DNA of 36,046 nucleotides, taken from the NCBI GenBank assembly GCA_025353015.1, contig JANXRM010000482.1:1-36046 (forward strand), in the 5' to 3' direction. The notes under the pieces are model-generated. The model was given only the letters and a program-made list of their open reading frames with translations, ran no database searches and was not told the DNA's origin. A program made the translations under genes and the position numbers. This DNA comes from Hyphomicrobiales bacterium (lineage in GTDB: Bacteria > Pseudomonadota > Alphaproteobacteria > Rhizobiales > Hyphomicrobiaceae). The stretch's first letter is position 1. Every line of letters begins with the position of its first letter. Shown here piece by piece: positions 23,162 through 32,591 of the stretch.

Positions 23162-23674
23162 TCAGCTTGCCACCGGGTGGCCCTTCATCATGCGGAGCGG
23201 ATTGTAGACCATAACCACCTCTCCCTTTTGATTTGTGACAGTATTCCTGGTCCGGACGATTGCTCTGCCACCCTTGGATGTCGGTCGCACTTCGGTGATA
23301 TCGATGTCAACGCGGATTGTATCGTCGGCGAGCGTTGGACCTTTGATTTCAAGATCCATGCCGAGAAAGGCCAGTCCTGTGCCTTGAATGGTTCCCATGA
23401 TGGTCAAGCCTTCCGCAATCGAGAAGACCAATGCGCCCGGGACCAGACGCCCTTTGATTTGGCTTTCCGTTTGCCTGTAGACCTCACTGGTGAACAGGAC
23501 TTCCAGCATGCCGGTGCAGGAAATGAAGTTGACGATGTCGGTTTCCGTAATCGTCCGGCCGAAGGTATGGAAGTGGTCGCCAACCTTGATGTCCTGCCAA
23601 TAAAGGCCGTGGCCCAATGGTTTTGTGTGTGGCGTCGCGTGTGGCTTTGCGCGCGGTTTCTTGTCTGGTTTCAT
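23162..23674 (-). CDS. MaoC-like dehydratase domain protein
   Basis: A 170-residue single hot-dog fold protein of the MaoC family. A basic, Pro/His-rich N-terminus of about 20 residues precedes the domain. The domain has FGRTITETDIVNFISCTGM, then GRLVPGALVFSIAEGL, then VRVDIDITEVRPTSKGGRAI. Members hydrate or dehydrate acyl-CoA thioesters. The (R)-hydratase motif places Asp and His near the TETDI region; here the aspartate is present but the classical histidine is not obvious, so activity is uncertain. GAGG nine bases upstream supports the ATG at 23674. It has no metabolic neighbour and lies between polysaccharide-region genes. Confidence 0.82.
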   Translation of the reverse strand: MKPDKKPRAKPHATPHTKPLGHGLYWQDIKVGDHFHTFGRTITETDIVNFISCTGMLEVLFTSEVYRQTESQIKGRLVPGALVFSIAEGLTIMGTIQGTGLAFLGMDLEIKGPTLADDTIRVDIDITEVRPTSKGGRAIVRTRNTVTNQKGEVVMVYNPLRMMKGHPVAS

Positions 23675-23893
23675 GGGGGTATGCCTCGCCTGTTGCGTCT
23701 TCACGTTCCGGGCTTGCTGCAATCGCGGCACGCCAGTCTCGTTGGTTTTTCCGGTCCGCCGATCTAGCGTGCCAATCTAGAAGTGTGACGGTTGTTCGTG
23801 CAAACACCCAGCCAGTCCGTTAGCTGTTCAGCGAGCGGTCCAGTGACCGGGGTTCGGCTCTCAAGTTAGCGCCGTCGATGGGAGATCACCAGA

Positions 23894-25342
23894 GTGACCA
23901 CACGTCCGAACGAGACCGCTGACGGTGCAGCGGGTGACGGTGCAGCGGGTGACGGCGCAGCGGGTGACGGCGCAGCACGGGGTCCAACCGTCTCGGCATC
24001 GAAGCCCGCATTGGCTGGTTGGGTCTTGTTCGACTGGGCAGCGCAACCCTTCTACACGTTGATCCTGACGTTCCTGTTCGCACCCTACTTTGCCAATGTG
24101 GTCGTCGGGAATGCCGCCCAGGGCCAGGAACTCTGGGGCTATGCGGCAGCCGTCGCCGGCATCTTGGTCGGCATCGGGAGCCCGATTTTCGGGGCCGTTG
24201 CCGATGGCGGCCGCCGTCGCAAGCCCTGGGTCGCCCTCTTTGCCGTCATCCTCATTGTCGCCACGTCCGGCCTTTGGTGGGCCAAACCTGCGTCAACAGG
24301 CGCGGACCTGTGGCTGGTCGTTCTTTGCTTCGTGGCGGCGACAGTTGCAGCCGAATGCGCCTCGGTCTTCGTGAACGCCATCATGCCGACGCTGGTGCCA
24401 CCGTCCCAGATCGGGCGCCTGTCGGGCCTCGGCTGGGGGATCGGCTACGCTGGCGGGCTGGTCGGCCTCTTGCTGGTCGCGGGACTCTTGGTGGCTGATC
24501 CGGGAACGGGTAAAACCTTGCTCGGATTGCAGCCGCTGTTAAAGCTCGATGCTGCAAGCCGAGAGGGCGACCGTCTGGTTGGTCCCTTTTGTGCCGCCTG
24601 GTTCGGGCTTTTCGTGATCCCATTTTTTCTGTTCGTGCCAGACGTTGTTCGCAAAAGTACCAGCACGGACGTCTCACCGGTTCGCGCGTTGTGGGCCACC
24701 TTGAAGGAGTTGCCGAGCCATCGCGACATGCTGCTGTTCCTGGTTGGCCGCGCCATCTACTCGGATGGGCTGTCGGCGATTTTTACCTTTGGCGGCATCT
24801 ACGGTGCGACGGTCTTCGATTGGCAGACCGGCGACCGGGGTCTCTTTGGCATCATCCTCGTCTTAACGGGCGTGATCGGCGCCATATGCGGCGGGTTTCT
24901 GGACGACCGGATCGGTTCCAAGCGCGTCATCCTGGGCGCCCTGGTGATCCTTCTGGTCGGGGCGATCGGTATTCTGTCCGTGACGCGATCGTCGGTCCTG
25001 TTCTCATTCGATGTAGCGCCGAAAGCCACTGGCGGCGCCGTCTTTTCCTCGACCGGGGAGCGCGTATTCCTGGCATTTGCAATGCTGGTGGGCCTCGTGG
25101 CGGCGCCAGTCCAGGCGGCGAGCCGCTCACTCCTCACCCATCTCGCGCCACCCGATCGCATGACACAATTTTTCGGCCTCTTTGCTTTTTCCGGCAAGGT
25201 GACAGCCTTCCTGGCGCCGTTTCTGATTGCGCTGGTCACCCGTATCAGCGGCAGCCAGCGCATTGGCATGGCCGTTATTGCCGCGTTTTTGGTTACCGGT
25301 TTCTTCCTGCTCCTGCCGGTACGCAGCCGGCCGCTGAAATGA
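23894..25342 (+). CDS. UMF1-type MFS transporter
   Basis: A 482-residue inner-membrane protein with about 12 hydrophobic helices. WVLFDWAAQPFYTLILTFLF in the first helix is the hallmark of the UMF1 (Atg22-like) branch of the major facilitator superfamily. Other family segments are SPIFGAVADGGRRRKPW between TM2 and TM3 and GGFLDDRIGSKRVILGA in the second half. The substrate is unknown. The GTG at 23894 is preceded by GGAG (23881-23884) with nine-base spacing. Residues about 10-29 are a GDGAA tandem repeat absent from typical relatives. It precedes the OPX gene on the same strand. Confidence 0.88.
   Translation: MTTRPNETADGAAGDGAAGDGAAGDGAARGPTVSASKPALAGWVLFDWAAQPFYTLILTFLFAPYFANVVVGNAAQGQELWGYAAAVAGILVGIGSPIFGAVADGGRRRKPWVALFAVILIVATSGLWWAKPASTGADLWLVVLCFVAATVAAECASVFVNAIMPTLVPPSQIGRLSGLGWGIGYAGGLVGLLLVAGLLVADPGTGKTLLGLQPLLKLDAASREGDRLVGPFCAAWFGLFVIPFFLFVPDVVRKSTSTDVSPVRALWATLKELPSHRDMLLFLVGRAIYSDGLSAIFTFGGIYGATVFDWQTGDRGLFGIILVLTGVIGAICGGFLDDRIGSKRVILGALVILLVGAIGILSVTRSSVLFSFDVAPKATGGAVFSSTGERVFLAFAMLVGLVAAPVQAASRSLLTHLAPPDRMTQFFGLFAFSGKVTAFLAPFLIALVTRISGSQRIGMAVIAAFLVTGFFLLLPVRSRPLK
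23921..23980. repeat. Four 15-bp tandem units at the 5' end of the UMF1 gene
   Basis: GACGGTGCAGCGGGT at 23921-23935 and 23936-23950 is identical. The third copy (23951-23965) differs at one base and the fourth (23966-23980) is diverged at its end. The array encodes GDGAA-type pentapeptides in the cytoplasmic N-terminus, and unit changes keep the frame. Confidence 0.85.
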
Positions 25343-25509
25343 CCTCGTAACGCTATTTTAGGTTTGCACGCGTAATCCTCAGCTTGAAGCCCGCGCCGTG
25401 CTCACGCTCGCCACAAGCATCTGTGACCACCCAGGCACGATCGGCGGCTGAGTTTTGGCATGCGTTGGTGTCCACCGGTCAGGCACCTGTGTCGAGTGAG
25501 GCGGTTCAG

Positions 25510-26787
25510 TTGTCGCAGCGAGTCGAAAACGGCGTTCCAACGGCCCGGGCGCGATCAGTCCCGACGGCCCGGCGGATGGTTGCGTCGGCGATCTGTGCAA
25601 CGATGTTAGGCCTCGGCGGCTGCTCGGCGCTCAATCCGCCTGCCAATTCCAACAAGGCGCTCTACGACCCCGAAAAATCGGCGGTCCGCAGCCGGCTCGG
25701 TGGCCTCTCCTATAGCAGCAAGACCTGCGCCGTCCCCGGCAATGCGACGTTCATCGCGCCCGCCTCGGGCCTGAAGTCCTCCAAGGCCGCACTCCAGCAT
25801 TTGACGATGCGGTATTCACCCGGCGATCGCTTCAACGTCTTCGTATTCGGCGCGCCTGAGTTCGCTGGCGACTATGCGATCAATGCCGATGGCACGGTCG
25901 TCTTGCCGTTCACCGGTCCAGTCGAGGCTCTCGGCCTGACGAACAGCGAATTGTCGAAGCGGATCGAGACGAAGCTCATCGAGGGTGGCATCTTTACGCG
26001 CGAAGCGATCAGGTTGAGCCTTCGCCCCGTGCAGTATGCGCCGATCAACGTGTCGGTCGCCGGCGCAGTGTTCGTGCCCGGCCGGCATTCGATCAACACG
26101 ATCCGTGACGCCGACAAGCAAGACCGGGCCTTGAACAAGTTCGGCGACAGTCCGATGGAGCGTTTTCTCGGAGCGGCGCTGCGTGCGGCCGGCGGCGTCC
26201 GTCCGGATGCCGATCTTTCGAATATCAAAGTCACACGCAATGGCCGCACGTTCACGCTCGACTGGCGCGGCGCCATTACAGGCGCAGCCGTCGACGACAT
26301 GCCGTTGATCGAAGGTGATCACGTCGAAGTCGGAGAAAGCGGTTGCTTCCAATCGGCGCTTGTCCGTCCCTCGCAAATCACCGTTGGCGGCATCCGCATT
26401 TTCAATTCGAATCTAACCTCACCAGCGCTGTCGGCCGCGCCCACGAACCCCCAGTTCAACAATAGCGTACCTTACGGCACCCGCTTTCTTCAGGGGCTGG
26501 TGCAGGCCAATTGCGTCGGTGGAACGGCCGGGACGAATGCGTCGCGCTATGCTGTCTTGATCAGCCGCAATCCCAAGACCCGAGAGACCGAGGTCGTACA
26601 ACGCTCCATCGAAGATCTTGTCCGCAGTCCCGACCGCGACGCGTTGAACCCGTATCTCATGCCGGACGATGCGATTGCCTGCTACGATAGCACGGTGACC
26701 GAATTCCGCGACGTCCTGAGCATTTTCCAATCGGTCCTGGTTCCTGCGACGCAGCTAAAGGGCCTCGGCGCACCTGGCACAAAATAG
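25510..26787 (+). CDS. Polysaccharide export lipoprotein, OPX (Wza/ExoF-like)
   Basis: An outer-membrane polysaccharide export protein of about 425 residues. A lipoprotein signal ends in the lipobox LGLGGC (Cys38). The Poly_export domain is seen as YSPGDRFNVFVFGAPEFAG and ADGTVVLPFTGPVEALGL. An SLBB-type segment follows as INVSVAGAVFVPGRHSI. Members form the exit channel for capsule or exopolysaccharide. The start is uncertain. The TTG at 25510 has GAGG eight bases upstream and gives a positively charged signal peptide. The ATG at 25576 would leave the signal without basic residues, and a TTG at 25384 gives a long atypical leader. It is convergent with the Wzy-like operon. Confidence 0.85.
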   Translation: MSQRVENGVPTARARSVPTARRMVASAICATMLGLGGCSALNPPANSNKALYDPEKSAVRSRLGGLSYSSKTCAVPGNATFIAPASGLKSSKAALQHLTMRYSPGDRFNVFVFGAPEFAGDYAINADGTVVLPFTGPVEALGLTNSELSKRIETKLIEGGIFTREAIRLSLRPVQYAPINVSVAGAVFVPGRHSINTIRDADKQDRALNKFGDSPMERFLGAALRAAGGVRPDADLSNIKVTRNGRTFTLDWRGAITGAAVDDMPLIEGDHVEVGESGCFQSALVRPSQITVGGIRIFNSNLTSPALSAAPTNPQFNNSVPYGTRFLQGLVQANCVGGTAGTNASRYAVLISRNPKTRETEVVQRSIEDLVRSPDRDALNPYLMPDDAIACYDSTVTEFRDVLSIFQSVLVPATQLKGLGAPGTK

Positions 26788-26814
26788 CATCAGTATGTTG
26801 CCAGCCGTTCAGGC

Positions 26815-26832
26815 GCGGCTGCATCCAGCCGC
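26815..26832. terminator. Possible hairpin between convergent OPX and Wzy genes
   Basis: GCGGCTG (26815-26821) and CAGCCGC (26826-26832) form a perfect 7-bp stem with a CATC loop, 28 bases after the OPX stop. No T-run follows directly on either strand, so termination is plausible from position but weakly supported. The rest of 26788-27057 shows no gene I can support. Confidence 0.35.
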
Positions 26833-27057
26833 AGCAGTCGTCGTCCATGCTTAAAATTTGATATCGGCTGCAAAGGGCGGGCGTTTCGTGACCCCGCAAA
26901 AGTTGGGCACGGCCGGCCGCGAATACGACAAAACAACAAAACGACAGTGTTTGCGATCGAGCCAAGCGCACGAGCCGCCGATCGGCGTTCGATCGTCTGA
27001 TGAGTACCGTCGCTGTGACGACTATTTGACGGCTATTTCACGTCGTCCATCAATCCG

Positions 27058-28359
27058 TCAGCGCGCTCCCAGCAGAGCCGTTGTCGGCAATATCAGCCGT
27101 CGGCGGAAGGCTGCACCGAGAAACAACAAGCTCGGCCAAACCAGATAGGCGATGATCTCGATGTTGTCGCCAAGCGAGAAGAGCAAGATGGAAAGCACGA
27201 TACCCACGCCGACACGCGCAACTCGATCGCGCTGAGATTTGGCCGTGAGTTCCGTGATGCTCCAGGCGAGGGGCACAGCGAGCCCGATGAAACCCACAGC
27301 GCCTTTGACGAAAAGCAGTCCCCACCAGGTATGGTGCGAGCCGATCAGCATGCGTTGCACGGCTTGGCCGCCGGGATCGAGAATGCCGTGACCGAAAATG
27401 GGTGCCTCCGACCACCAACGATGCACCGCGATGTTTCCAAGCGTCGCCCGCACCCGGCTCGAATCGGCGCGCGCCGCATTGAAGGCATCGTTGGCGTCGT
27501 GATAGGCATGAACAAGGTCGTCGGAAAACAAAAACGTCAAGGTTGCAGCGAACGCGAGTGCCAGCCAGATCGCGGGTCGCGACAGGTTTGCAAGCACAAG
27601 CGACATGATCAATACGGCCGGTAGCGCGATAATCGACAGGCGCGAGCCGGCCATCCAGCAAACCAGGATCGTGGCAACGATGCCGGCGATGCGGAACCGC
27701 AGGTCGCGCTCATAAAAAGCCAAAACCAGTCCGAGACCGGCAACGAAAGCGGCAGCTGTGGGCCAGGGCGAGTAGAATCGGAAGCGGCTGCGGCCCGTGG
27801 ACTCCTCAGGCACGTAAAGGGTGACCGCGAAGAACTCATCGCCGGTACCGATGACGTAGCTCAAGGGTGAAATGTAAAGATCTTTCGGCAGACCAATGAT
27901 CGGGGACACCATAAATATCGGGATCAGCACCAGCGTCTGCACAGCCAGGATCCCAGTCGCGCGAGTGATCACGGTGGGCCGGATCGACAGCATCGAGCCA
28001 AGCAGCGGAAAAATCGCGAACAACGCCCAGCCCTTCGCCCAACCGAAAAGGGATTTGATCAGTGTCGGTGTGCCGAACTCGTAGTCGAGATGCGCCATGA
28101 CGAGGGCAGCGGCCAACGCCGCCATTCCAGCGATCCACACGATCGTGGCCGTAGGGGGAAGCCGAAGCTCGAACGACTGTTCCGACAGGTCGAGAACGCG
28201 CGCCACCAGCATCACGAGCAATGCGAACCCGACGGCCACGGCAACGATATAGATTAGCCCCGCGACATAGAAACCCCAGGTGCCGATGATGGCCCAGTAG
28301 ACGAGCCACTCTTCGCTGTTTTGCGGGCGGACTTCTTTCCGAATGTCCTGCGAATCCAT
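27058..28359 (-). CDS. Wzy-like polysaccharide polymerase / O-antigen ligase family membrane protein
   Basis: A protein of about 433 residues with 10 or more hydrophobic helices. The large periplasmic loop contains SSRVRATLGNIAVHRW, APIFGHGILDPGG and GSHHTWWGLLFVKG. These match the Wzy/WaaL superfamily, where an arginine and an HHTW-like motif lie near the active site. The probable role is polymerising lipid-linked repeat units in the periplasm. The start is the ATG at 28359 (or 28371). Both lie inside the 3' end of the PCP gene, giving an overlap of about 106 bases, and later starts would remove the first helix. It is the last gene of the minus-strand operon. Confidence 0.8.
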   Translation of the reverse strand: MDSQDIRKEVRPQNSEEWLVYWAIIGTWGFYVAGLIYIVAVAVGFALLVMLVARVLDLSEQSFELRLPPTATIVWIAGMAALAAALVMAHLDYEFGTPTLIKSLFGWAKGWALFAIFPLLGSMLSIRPTVITRATGILAVQTLVLIPIFMVSPIIGLPKDLYISPLSYVIGTGDEFFAVTLYVPEESTGRSRFRFYSPWPTAAAFVAGLGLVLAFYERDLRFRIAGIVATILVCWMAGSRLSIIALPAVLIMSLVLANLSRPAIWLALAFAATLTFLFSDDLVHAYHDANDAFNAARADSSRVRATLGNIAVHRWWSEAPIFGHGILDPGGQAVQRMLIGSHHTWWGLLFVKGAVGFIGLAVPLAWSITELTAKSQRDRVARVGVGIVLSILLFSLGDNIEIIAYLVWPSLLFLGAAFRRRLILPTTALLGAR

Positions 28360-29747
28360 GCAGCACCCCATGCGAGGAGAACGAAGAATGAGCCAACGAA
28401 GCCGCCACCCAACGCCAATATCAGCTGCGGCTGATTGCGTTCGGTCGGCAGGTCCGGCACCGCCAGCGTCTGCACCAGCGGATACGAAGAATACAAGTCG
28501 CTGCGGTTGATATCGAGCCGCGCGGCCGCCGACGTAAACACCGCCTCGGCGACGAGGTGATCTTTTTTCAGATATTCCAGCCGCGCCGCATCCTGGCTCA
28601 TGCGCGCGATTTCCTGCTCGAGGCGAAGTATCTCCGCTTCGAGTGACGCGATCTCCTTGCGACGCCCTTCGAGCAACGATTCGTTGGAGATAATCGAATG
28701 CAACAGATCGGCCTGATGCGACCCGTTCACGGAGAGGATCAGCCGCTTTAGGTCGACCGAGGAGTCGACGCGCGACCGCCGGGCGATAGCTTGGATTTCC
28801 GCCATCGCACCGTTCATCTTCAATTGCGCCATCGCCCGTGCAGGATGATTAGGCCCATAGATCTGGTTGTTCTCGTGCGATGAGCCATTGGCCTCGGCAA
28901 AACTCGAGGCGAGCTTGGTGAAGGCTGGATCGGATGCAAGCTTGATGACAGCCGCCGCTTCCATGGGATCAAGGCCGATCCGGCTCATCAAACTGGCTTG
29001 CTGGCTCGACAGCTTTTGATGCTCGGCCCGCGCGTCGCTCAGCTTGCGCCGCAACAATTCGGCGGACGACACCGCCTCGTTGAACTGGCTCAGCGACAAC
29101 ATGCCGGTCGTGCGTTGAAATTCAAGGATGCGCTCGCGCGCCGCGTCCAGGGTCGCCTGATAAAGCTTGAGGCTCTCGCGTGTCGTCTGGCCACGTCGCT
29201 CGACCTCGTCGCGACGCAGCGCATCGAGCTGCATTCCGAAGGCCATCTGCATGGCTTGCGCTTTGCGCTGCGCTTCTTCGGGGCTCCGGCCTTGGATTTG
29301 GAACAGCATCAACGCAGTTTCGTCGATCAAGCGCAGGCGTGCGCGGCCGAACTCGCCGGGGGACACGCGCAAAATTTGCGCCGCAGCCGTCCGGACCTGA
29401 TCGCTATCGGCGATTTCACGATAGATCACCTTCGGCGACATGTTGATGCTGCCGAACGTCTGGCTCTGTAAGGTCGATGTCTGGCCGATCGAATCGAGCG
29501 AGACGCTCGATCCACCGTTGGAGACCGGCAGGATGAGCGTCCATTTGCTGACGTAGCTCGCAGGCGTAAATATGTAGTAGGCGGCAGCCAGCCCCCAAAC
29601 GAGCAGGATAGATGGCAGAACCCACGATGTGCGTTTGCGGCGTGGAAAGGCCTTCTGCAGTGTCGCCTGCGCCTCACGCGGGCTCAATCCAGCAAAGGGG
29701 GGATCCTTTGCACGGACGGGCGAGCGGAGATTTCGGCGCACAAGCAT
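28254..29747 (-). CDS. Polysaccharide co-polymerase / chain-length determinant (Wzz/GumC-like)
   Basis: A 497-residue PCP protein. A cytoplasmic N-terminus precedes helix one (about residues 42-61). A long periplasmic coiled-coil region follows, with RRKEIASLEAEILRLEQEIA. The final part has PTERNQPQLILALGGGFVG, the proline-rich lead-in and second helix typical of Wzz proteins. The C-terminus is short and basic, with no Walker A motif, so the tyrosine autokinase domain of ExoP/Wzc is absent (PCP1/GumC-like). It controls chain length and links Wzy to OPX. It follows the flippase gene by 38 bases and overlaps the Wzy gene. Confidence 0.85.
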   Translation of the reverse strand: MLVRRNLRSPVRAKDPPFAGLSPREAQATLQKAFPRRKRTSWVLPSILLVWGLAAAYYIFTPASYVSKWTLILPVSNGGSSVSLDSIGQTSTLQSQTFGSINMSPKVIYREIADSDQVRTAAAQILRVSPGEFGRARLRLIDETALMLFQIQGRSPEEAQRKAQAMQMAFGMQLDALRRDEVERRGQTTRESLKLYQATLDAARERILEFQRTTGMLSLSQFNEAVSSAELLRRKLSDARAEHQKLSSQQASLMSRIGLDPMEAAAVIKLASDPAFTKLASSFAEANGSSHENNQIYGPNHPARAMAQLKMNGAMAEIQAIARRSRVDSSVDLKRLILSVNGSHQADLLHSIISNESLLEGRRKEIASLEAEILRLEQEIARMSQDAARLEYLKKDHLVAEAVFTSAAARLDINRSDLYSSYPLVQTLAVPDLPTERNQPQLILALGGGFVGSFFVLLAWGAAWIRRTFGKKSARKTAKSGSSTGPSSAPGVSMSRG

Positions 29748-29785
29748 TCAGACAATTCAGTTCGAGCGAGGGTGAACGATAGTGA

Positions 29786-31168
29786 TCAGACAGACGCTTC
29801 GAGACTTACGGAACGCGGCGGATCATCGATCACGCCTGCCACCCGAAACAACGCCGTCACCTGGATCAACGCTGTCACCTGCGCCAGAGCTTTCACCTTT
29901 GCACGCGCCCAGAACGCAAAGGCCGCTTGCAACGTAATGGAAACGACAGCGATGACGATAACGCCGATCATCAGGCCGAACGGAAGTGCTACGGCGAATG
30001 CGCCCAACAGCACGGCCGTGAAGATGATCGAGGCGCGAAGTTCCATGCCGGGCATACCGGCCGCGCGGAGAAGTTGCGCCGCCAGATCCGAACACGATTT
30101 TGTTGCAGCCGACATGCAGAGCACGGCAACCACGGGTGCATAGGGCAACCATTTTTCGCCAAACAGCAGCGGCACGTAGAAGAAGATCGCCAAGGACTGC
30201 AGCAGGATGAGGCCTGAAATAGGCAAGGCCAGTCGTCGCAGCGCGCGATCGAACCTCTCCAGCAGCTCCGCGGGCGAGCGGGTTGCGGCAAGATGCGGGA
30301 AGCTCGCAGCCGTCAGCGCGCCTGTGAGGCCGATGCTCAAACCGTAGCCGGCACTGTAGGCAAAGTAGTAAACGCCGAGCGCTTCAAGCCCGAGCATGGC
30401 CGCAACCAGCATCTTGTCGGCATTGCTGCGCACAGCGACCAGGATTTCGCTGGCCAAAATTGGCGCCGAATAGGTCCACATCGCACGCGGTGGTAACTGT
30501 CCGGCAGCATCGTTGCGATGCCAAGGGCGGGCGAGGCGGACGCCGAGCAGCCAGACCGGTGCCGTCAGGAGTTTCGGCAGCACGATCGCCCACGCGCCAA
30601 ATCCTGTGACGGCAAGAAGGATCGCGAGAAAATTGTCGGCCACGACCTGACTGGCATAGATCCCTGAAATCATGCCCATGCGCTGCTCGCGCTGCAGCAG
30701 CCAGCCTTGCACCATTCCCGGCGGCATCGTCAGATAGACGGCGGCGAGGCACGCGATCATCGGCATAAGCTCGGCGCGCCCGGTCATGTGCGTAATGATC
30801 AAGCCGGCTGCCAGTTGCAGCGCCGTCATACCGAAGCAGATTTTCCAGATGAGGGACCAGGCCGTGTTGCAGATGGCGTCCAACTGCTCCGGTTCGGCCC
30901 GGATCACCATCTGTCCAAGACCATTGTTAGCCAAAATGCGCACGAGTTCGAAACATGTGATGGCCGTTGCAGCAATGCCGAGATCAACCGGCCCAAGCGC
31001 ACGCGCAAGCACGATCGCCGTCACAACGCGCGTGCTGCGCACCATGAACTCGCCGATCCCCAGCAAGCCGAAGCCGCGCAGCAGCCGGTCGCTGGACCAT
31101 AGCTCCTTGCATCGGGTGACGAATATTCGACCCAGAGTTCGACGCACAGCTTTCACCACTCGAGGCAC
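29786..31168 (-). CDS. Wzx-like oligosaccharide flippase
   Basis: A 460-residue membrane protein with about 12-14 hydrophobic helices, of the polysaccharide-biosynthesis (MOP/Wzx) family. Visible family features are GIGEFMVRSTRVVTAIVLAR near the N-terminus, ALGPVDLGIAATAIT, and LFGEKWLPYAPVVAVL in the C-terminal half. It should move undecaprenyl-linked repeats across the inner membrane. The start is probably a GTG at 31168; nearby GTG codons are alternatives and none has a strong ribosome-binding site. It lies 146 bases after the GT2 gene and 38 before the PCP gene. Confidence 0.85.
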   Translation of the reverse strand: MPRVVKAVRRTLGRIFVTRCKELWSSDRLLRGFGLLGIGEFMVRSTRVVTAIVLARALGPVDLGIAATAITCFELVRILANNGLGQMVIRAEPEQLDAICNTAWSLIWKICFGMTALQLAAGLIITHMTGRAELMPMIACLAAVYLTMPPGMVQGWLLQREQRMGMISGIYASQVVADNFLAILLAVTGFGAWAIVLPKLLTAPVWLLGVRLARPWHRNDAAGQLPPRAMWTYSAPILASEILVAVRSNADKMLVAAMLGLEALGVYYFAYSAGYGLSIGLTGALTAASFPHLAATRSPAELLERFDRALRRLALPISGLILLQSLAIFFYVPLLFGEKWLPYAPVVAVLCMSAATKSCSDLAAQLLRAAGMPGMELRASIIFTAVLLGAFAVALPFGLMIGVIVIAVVSITLQAAFAFWARAKVKALAQVTALIQVTALFRVAGVIDDPPRSVSLEASV

Positions 31169-31314
31169 GAGGCAGTTGCTAGAATTGTTTTAGGGCGACA
31201 CGGTTAACGCCGTGTTCACAAAATCCCCAAAAATGCCGGAGCGGCGCAAGGCTGGTCCTCGCGTGCGTACGCAAGCGTCGGCAAGCGGCCCGTCATTGCT
31301 CCAAGGCGTCTACG

Positions 31315-32313
31315 TCAGAGCCTTAGACCAGGGTTCGCCGCTGCAACCTTAAGCGCCCGGCGTTCCAGCTGGCCGAACACATCTGGGGGGAAGCAGACCT
31401 TGGCGAGGGCAGCTGCAAGGGTACCCGCTGTCCGGCTGGGTTCTTCGGTCACGATCCTGGGGAACCGCCGGATCGACTGCAGCATCAGGCGCAGTCCGGC
31501 CGAACGGTTGTCCGAGCGTACGGCGCGGCGCGCGAGATAGCGCAATTGGTAGGCTTCCGCCCGGGCACCTTCCGCCTCGACGACCTCGGGCGCATAGCTT
31601 TGGACCTTGTCGCGAAACCGGCGCCAGGTCGCAAGCTGCGCATCGATATTCGCCGAAAGACCGCCGCTGTTGACACGATAGAGCGTCAGCGGCGCGTCGA
31701 TGTAGCCGAAGCGGCAATGCCCCAGAACCTTGAGCCGCATCCAGCACTCGATATCTTCGGATTGACGGAAGCTTTCGTCGAACCAGCATTGCCGTCCAAG
31801 CGTGTCGTCGTTGAATGCGATGCGCTCCAGCGCGCAACGTCGGAGCACCGGCGCCGAGCCATTGCCGACGGGGTTACGGCAAAAAAAATCGGCCGTCTTG
31901 AAGTCCGTCGAAATCGGCCGCTGCACGAGACCGATGTCGTGGCCATCACCGTCGATCAGCCGCGAGGCTGAAAAGCTGACGTCGAGCGTCGGCTCCTGCT
32001 CGAAGTGCGCGACGTGCCGCGCGAGCTTTTCCGAAGCCCACAGGTCATCGGCATCGAGCAAAGCTACCAGGTCGCCCTTGGCATTCCGGATCCCGGTGTT
32101 GCGGGCACCCGCAAGGCCACGGTTTTCCTGAGTAATCACGCGAACCCGAGAATCGCCGGTTGCACGCGCAAGGTTTGGACCGTCATCACGCGAGCCATCG
32201 TCGACCACAATGACTTCGAAATCCGTGAAGGTCTGCGCCAACACGGAGTCGAGCGCCGCCCGGATATAGACCTCCGTTTGATAAAGAGGAATGACGACAC
32301 TGACTTGAACCAT
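31315..32313 (-). CDS. GT2-family glycosyltransferase
   Basis: A 332-residue cytoplasmic GT-A fold enzyme. The N-terminal motif is VSVVIPLYQTEVYIRAALDS, then FEVIVVDDGSRDDG for nucleotide-sugar binding, then LVALLDADDLWASE with the metal-binding DxD. The acceptor-side region around QSEDIECWMRL matches the ED motif. It transfers a sugar to a growing lipid-linked repeat or to a surface glycan. It is the first gene of the minus-strand run GT2-Wzx-PCP-Wzy and is divergent from the WecG-type gene, with 278 bases between them. Sugar specificity is not readable. Confidence 0.88.
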   Translation of the reverse strand: MVQVSVVIPLYQTEVYIRAALDSVLAQTFTDFEVIVVDDGSRDDGPNLARATGDSRVRVITQENRGLAGARNTGIRNAKGDLVALLDADDLWASEKLARHVAHFEQEPTLDVSFSASRLIDGDGHDIGLVQRPISTDFKTADFFCRNPVGNGSAPVLRRCALERIAFNDDTLGRQCWFDESFRQSEDIECWMRLKVLGHCRFGYIDAPLTLYRVNSGGLSANIDAQLATWRRFRDKVQSYAPEVVEAEGARAEAYQLRYLARRAVRSDNRSAGLRLMLQSIRRFPRIVTEEPSRTAGTLAAALAKVCFPPDVFGQLERRALKVAAANPGLRL

Positions 32314-32591
32314 GTGTGTTTCCGCGTGCCTTAGAGCTGACGCAGTAATATCGCTGGTACGCGTTAAGCATCGGTTGGTACGGCATCGAACCTCACGCCC
32401 GTTTGCGGAATTGCCATTTGTTCTGCGAATTGCGACCCCACGTGGCTACGACCCAACCGAATTGAAACAATTGTCTCGATGCTGGTAAATCGTTTTTGAC
32501 CTCATTCCAAGGCGAGCCGCGACGTGCGCCGCGATCTCGCGTATTCATGATCCGGGAGTTCCGCGACAGGCGTTCGGTCGAGGGGGGGGAC

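Noticed and set aside
23861-24046. Minus-strand frame with repeated TRCAV/TRCTV cysteine units
   Set aside because: It is the reverse reading of the 15-bp tandem repeat that encodes GDGAA in the UMF1 gene, so the cysteine pattern is a by-product.
26858-27148. 96-codon plus-strand open frame between OPX and Wzy
   Set aside because: It has a basic random-like composition, no domain or ribosome-binding site, and runs into the antisense of the Wzy-like gene.
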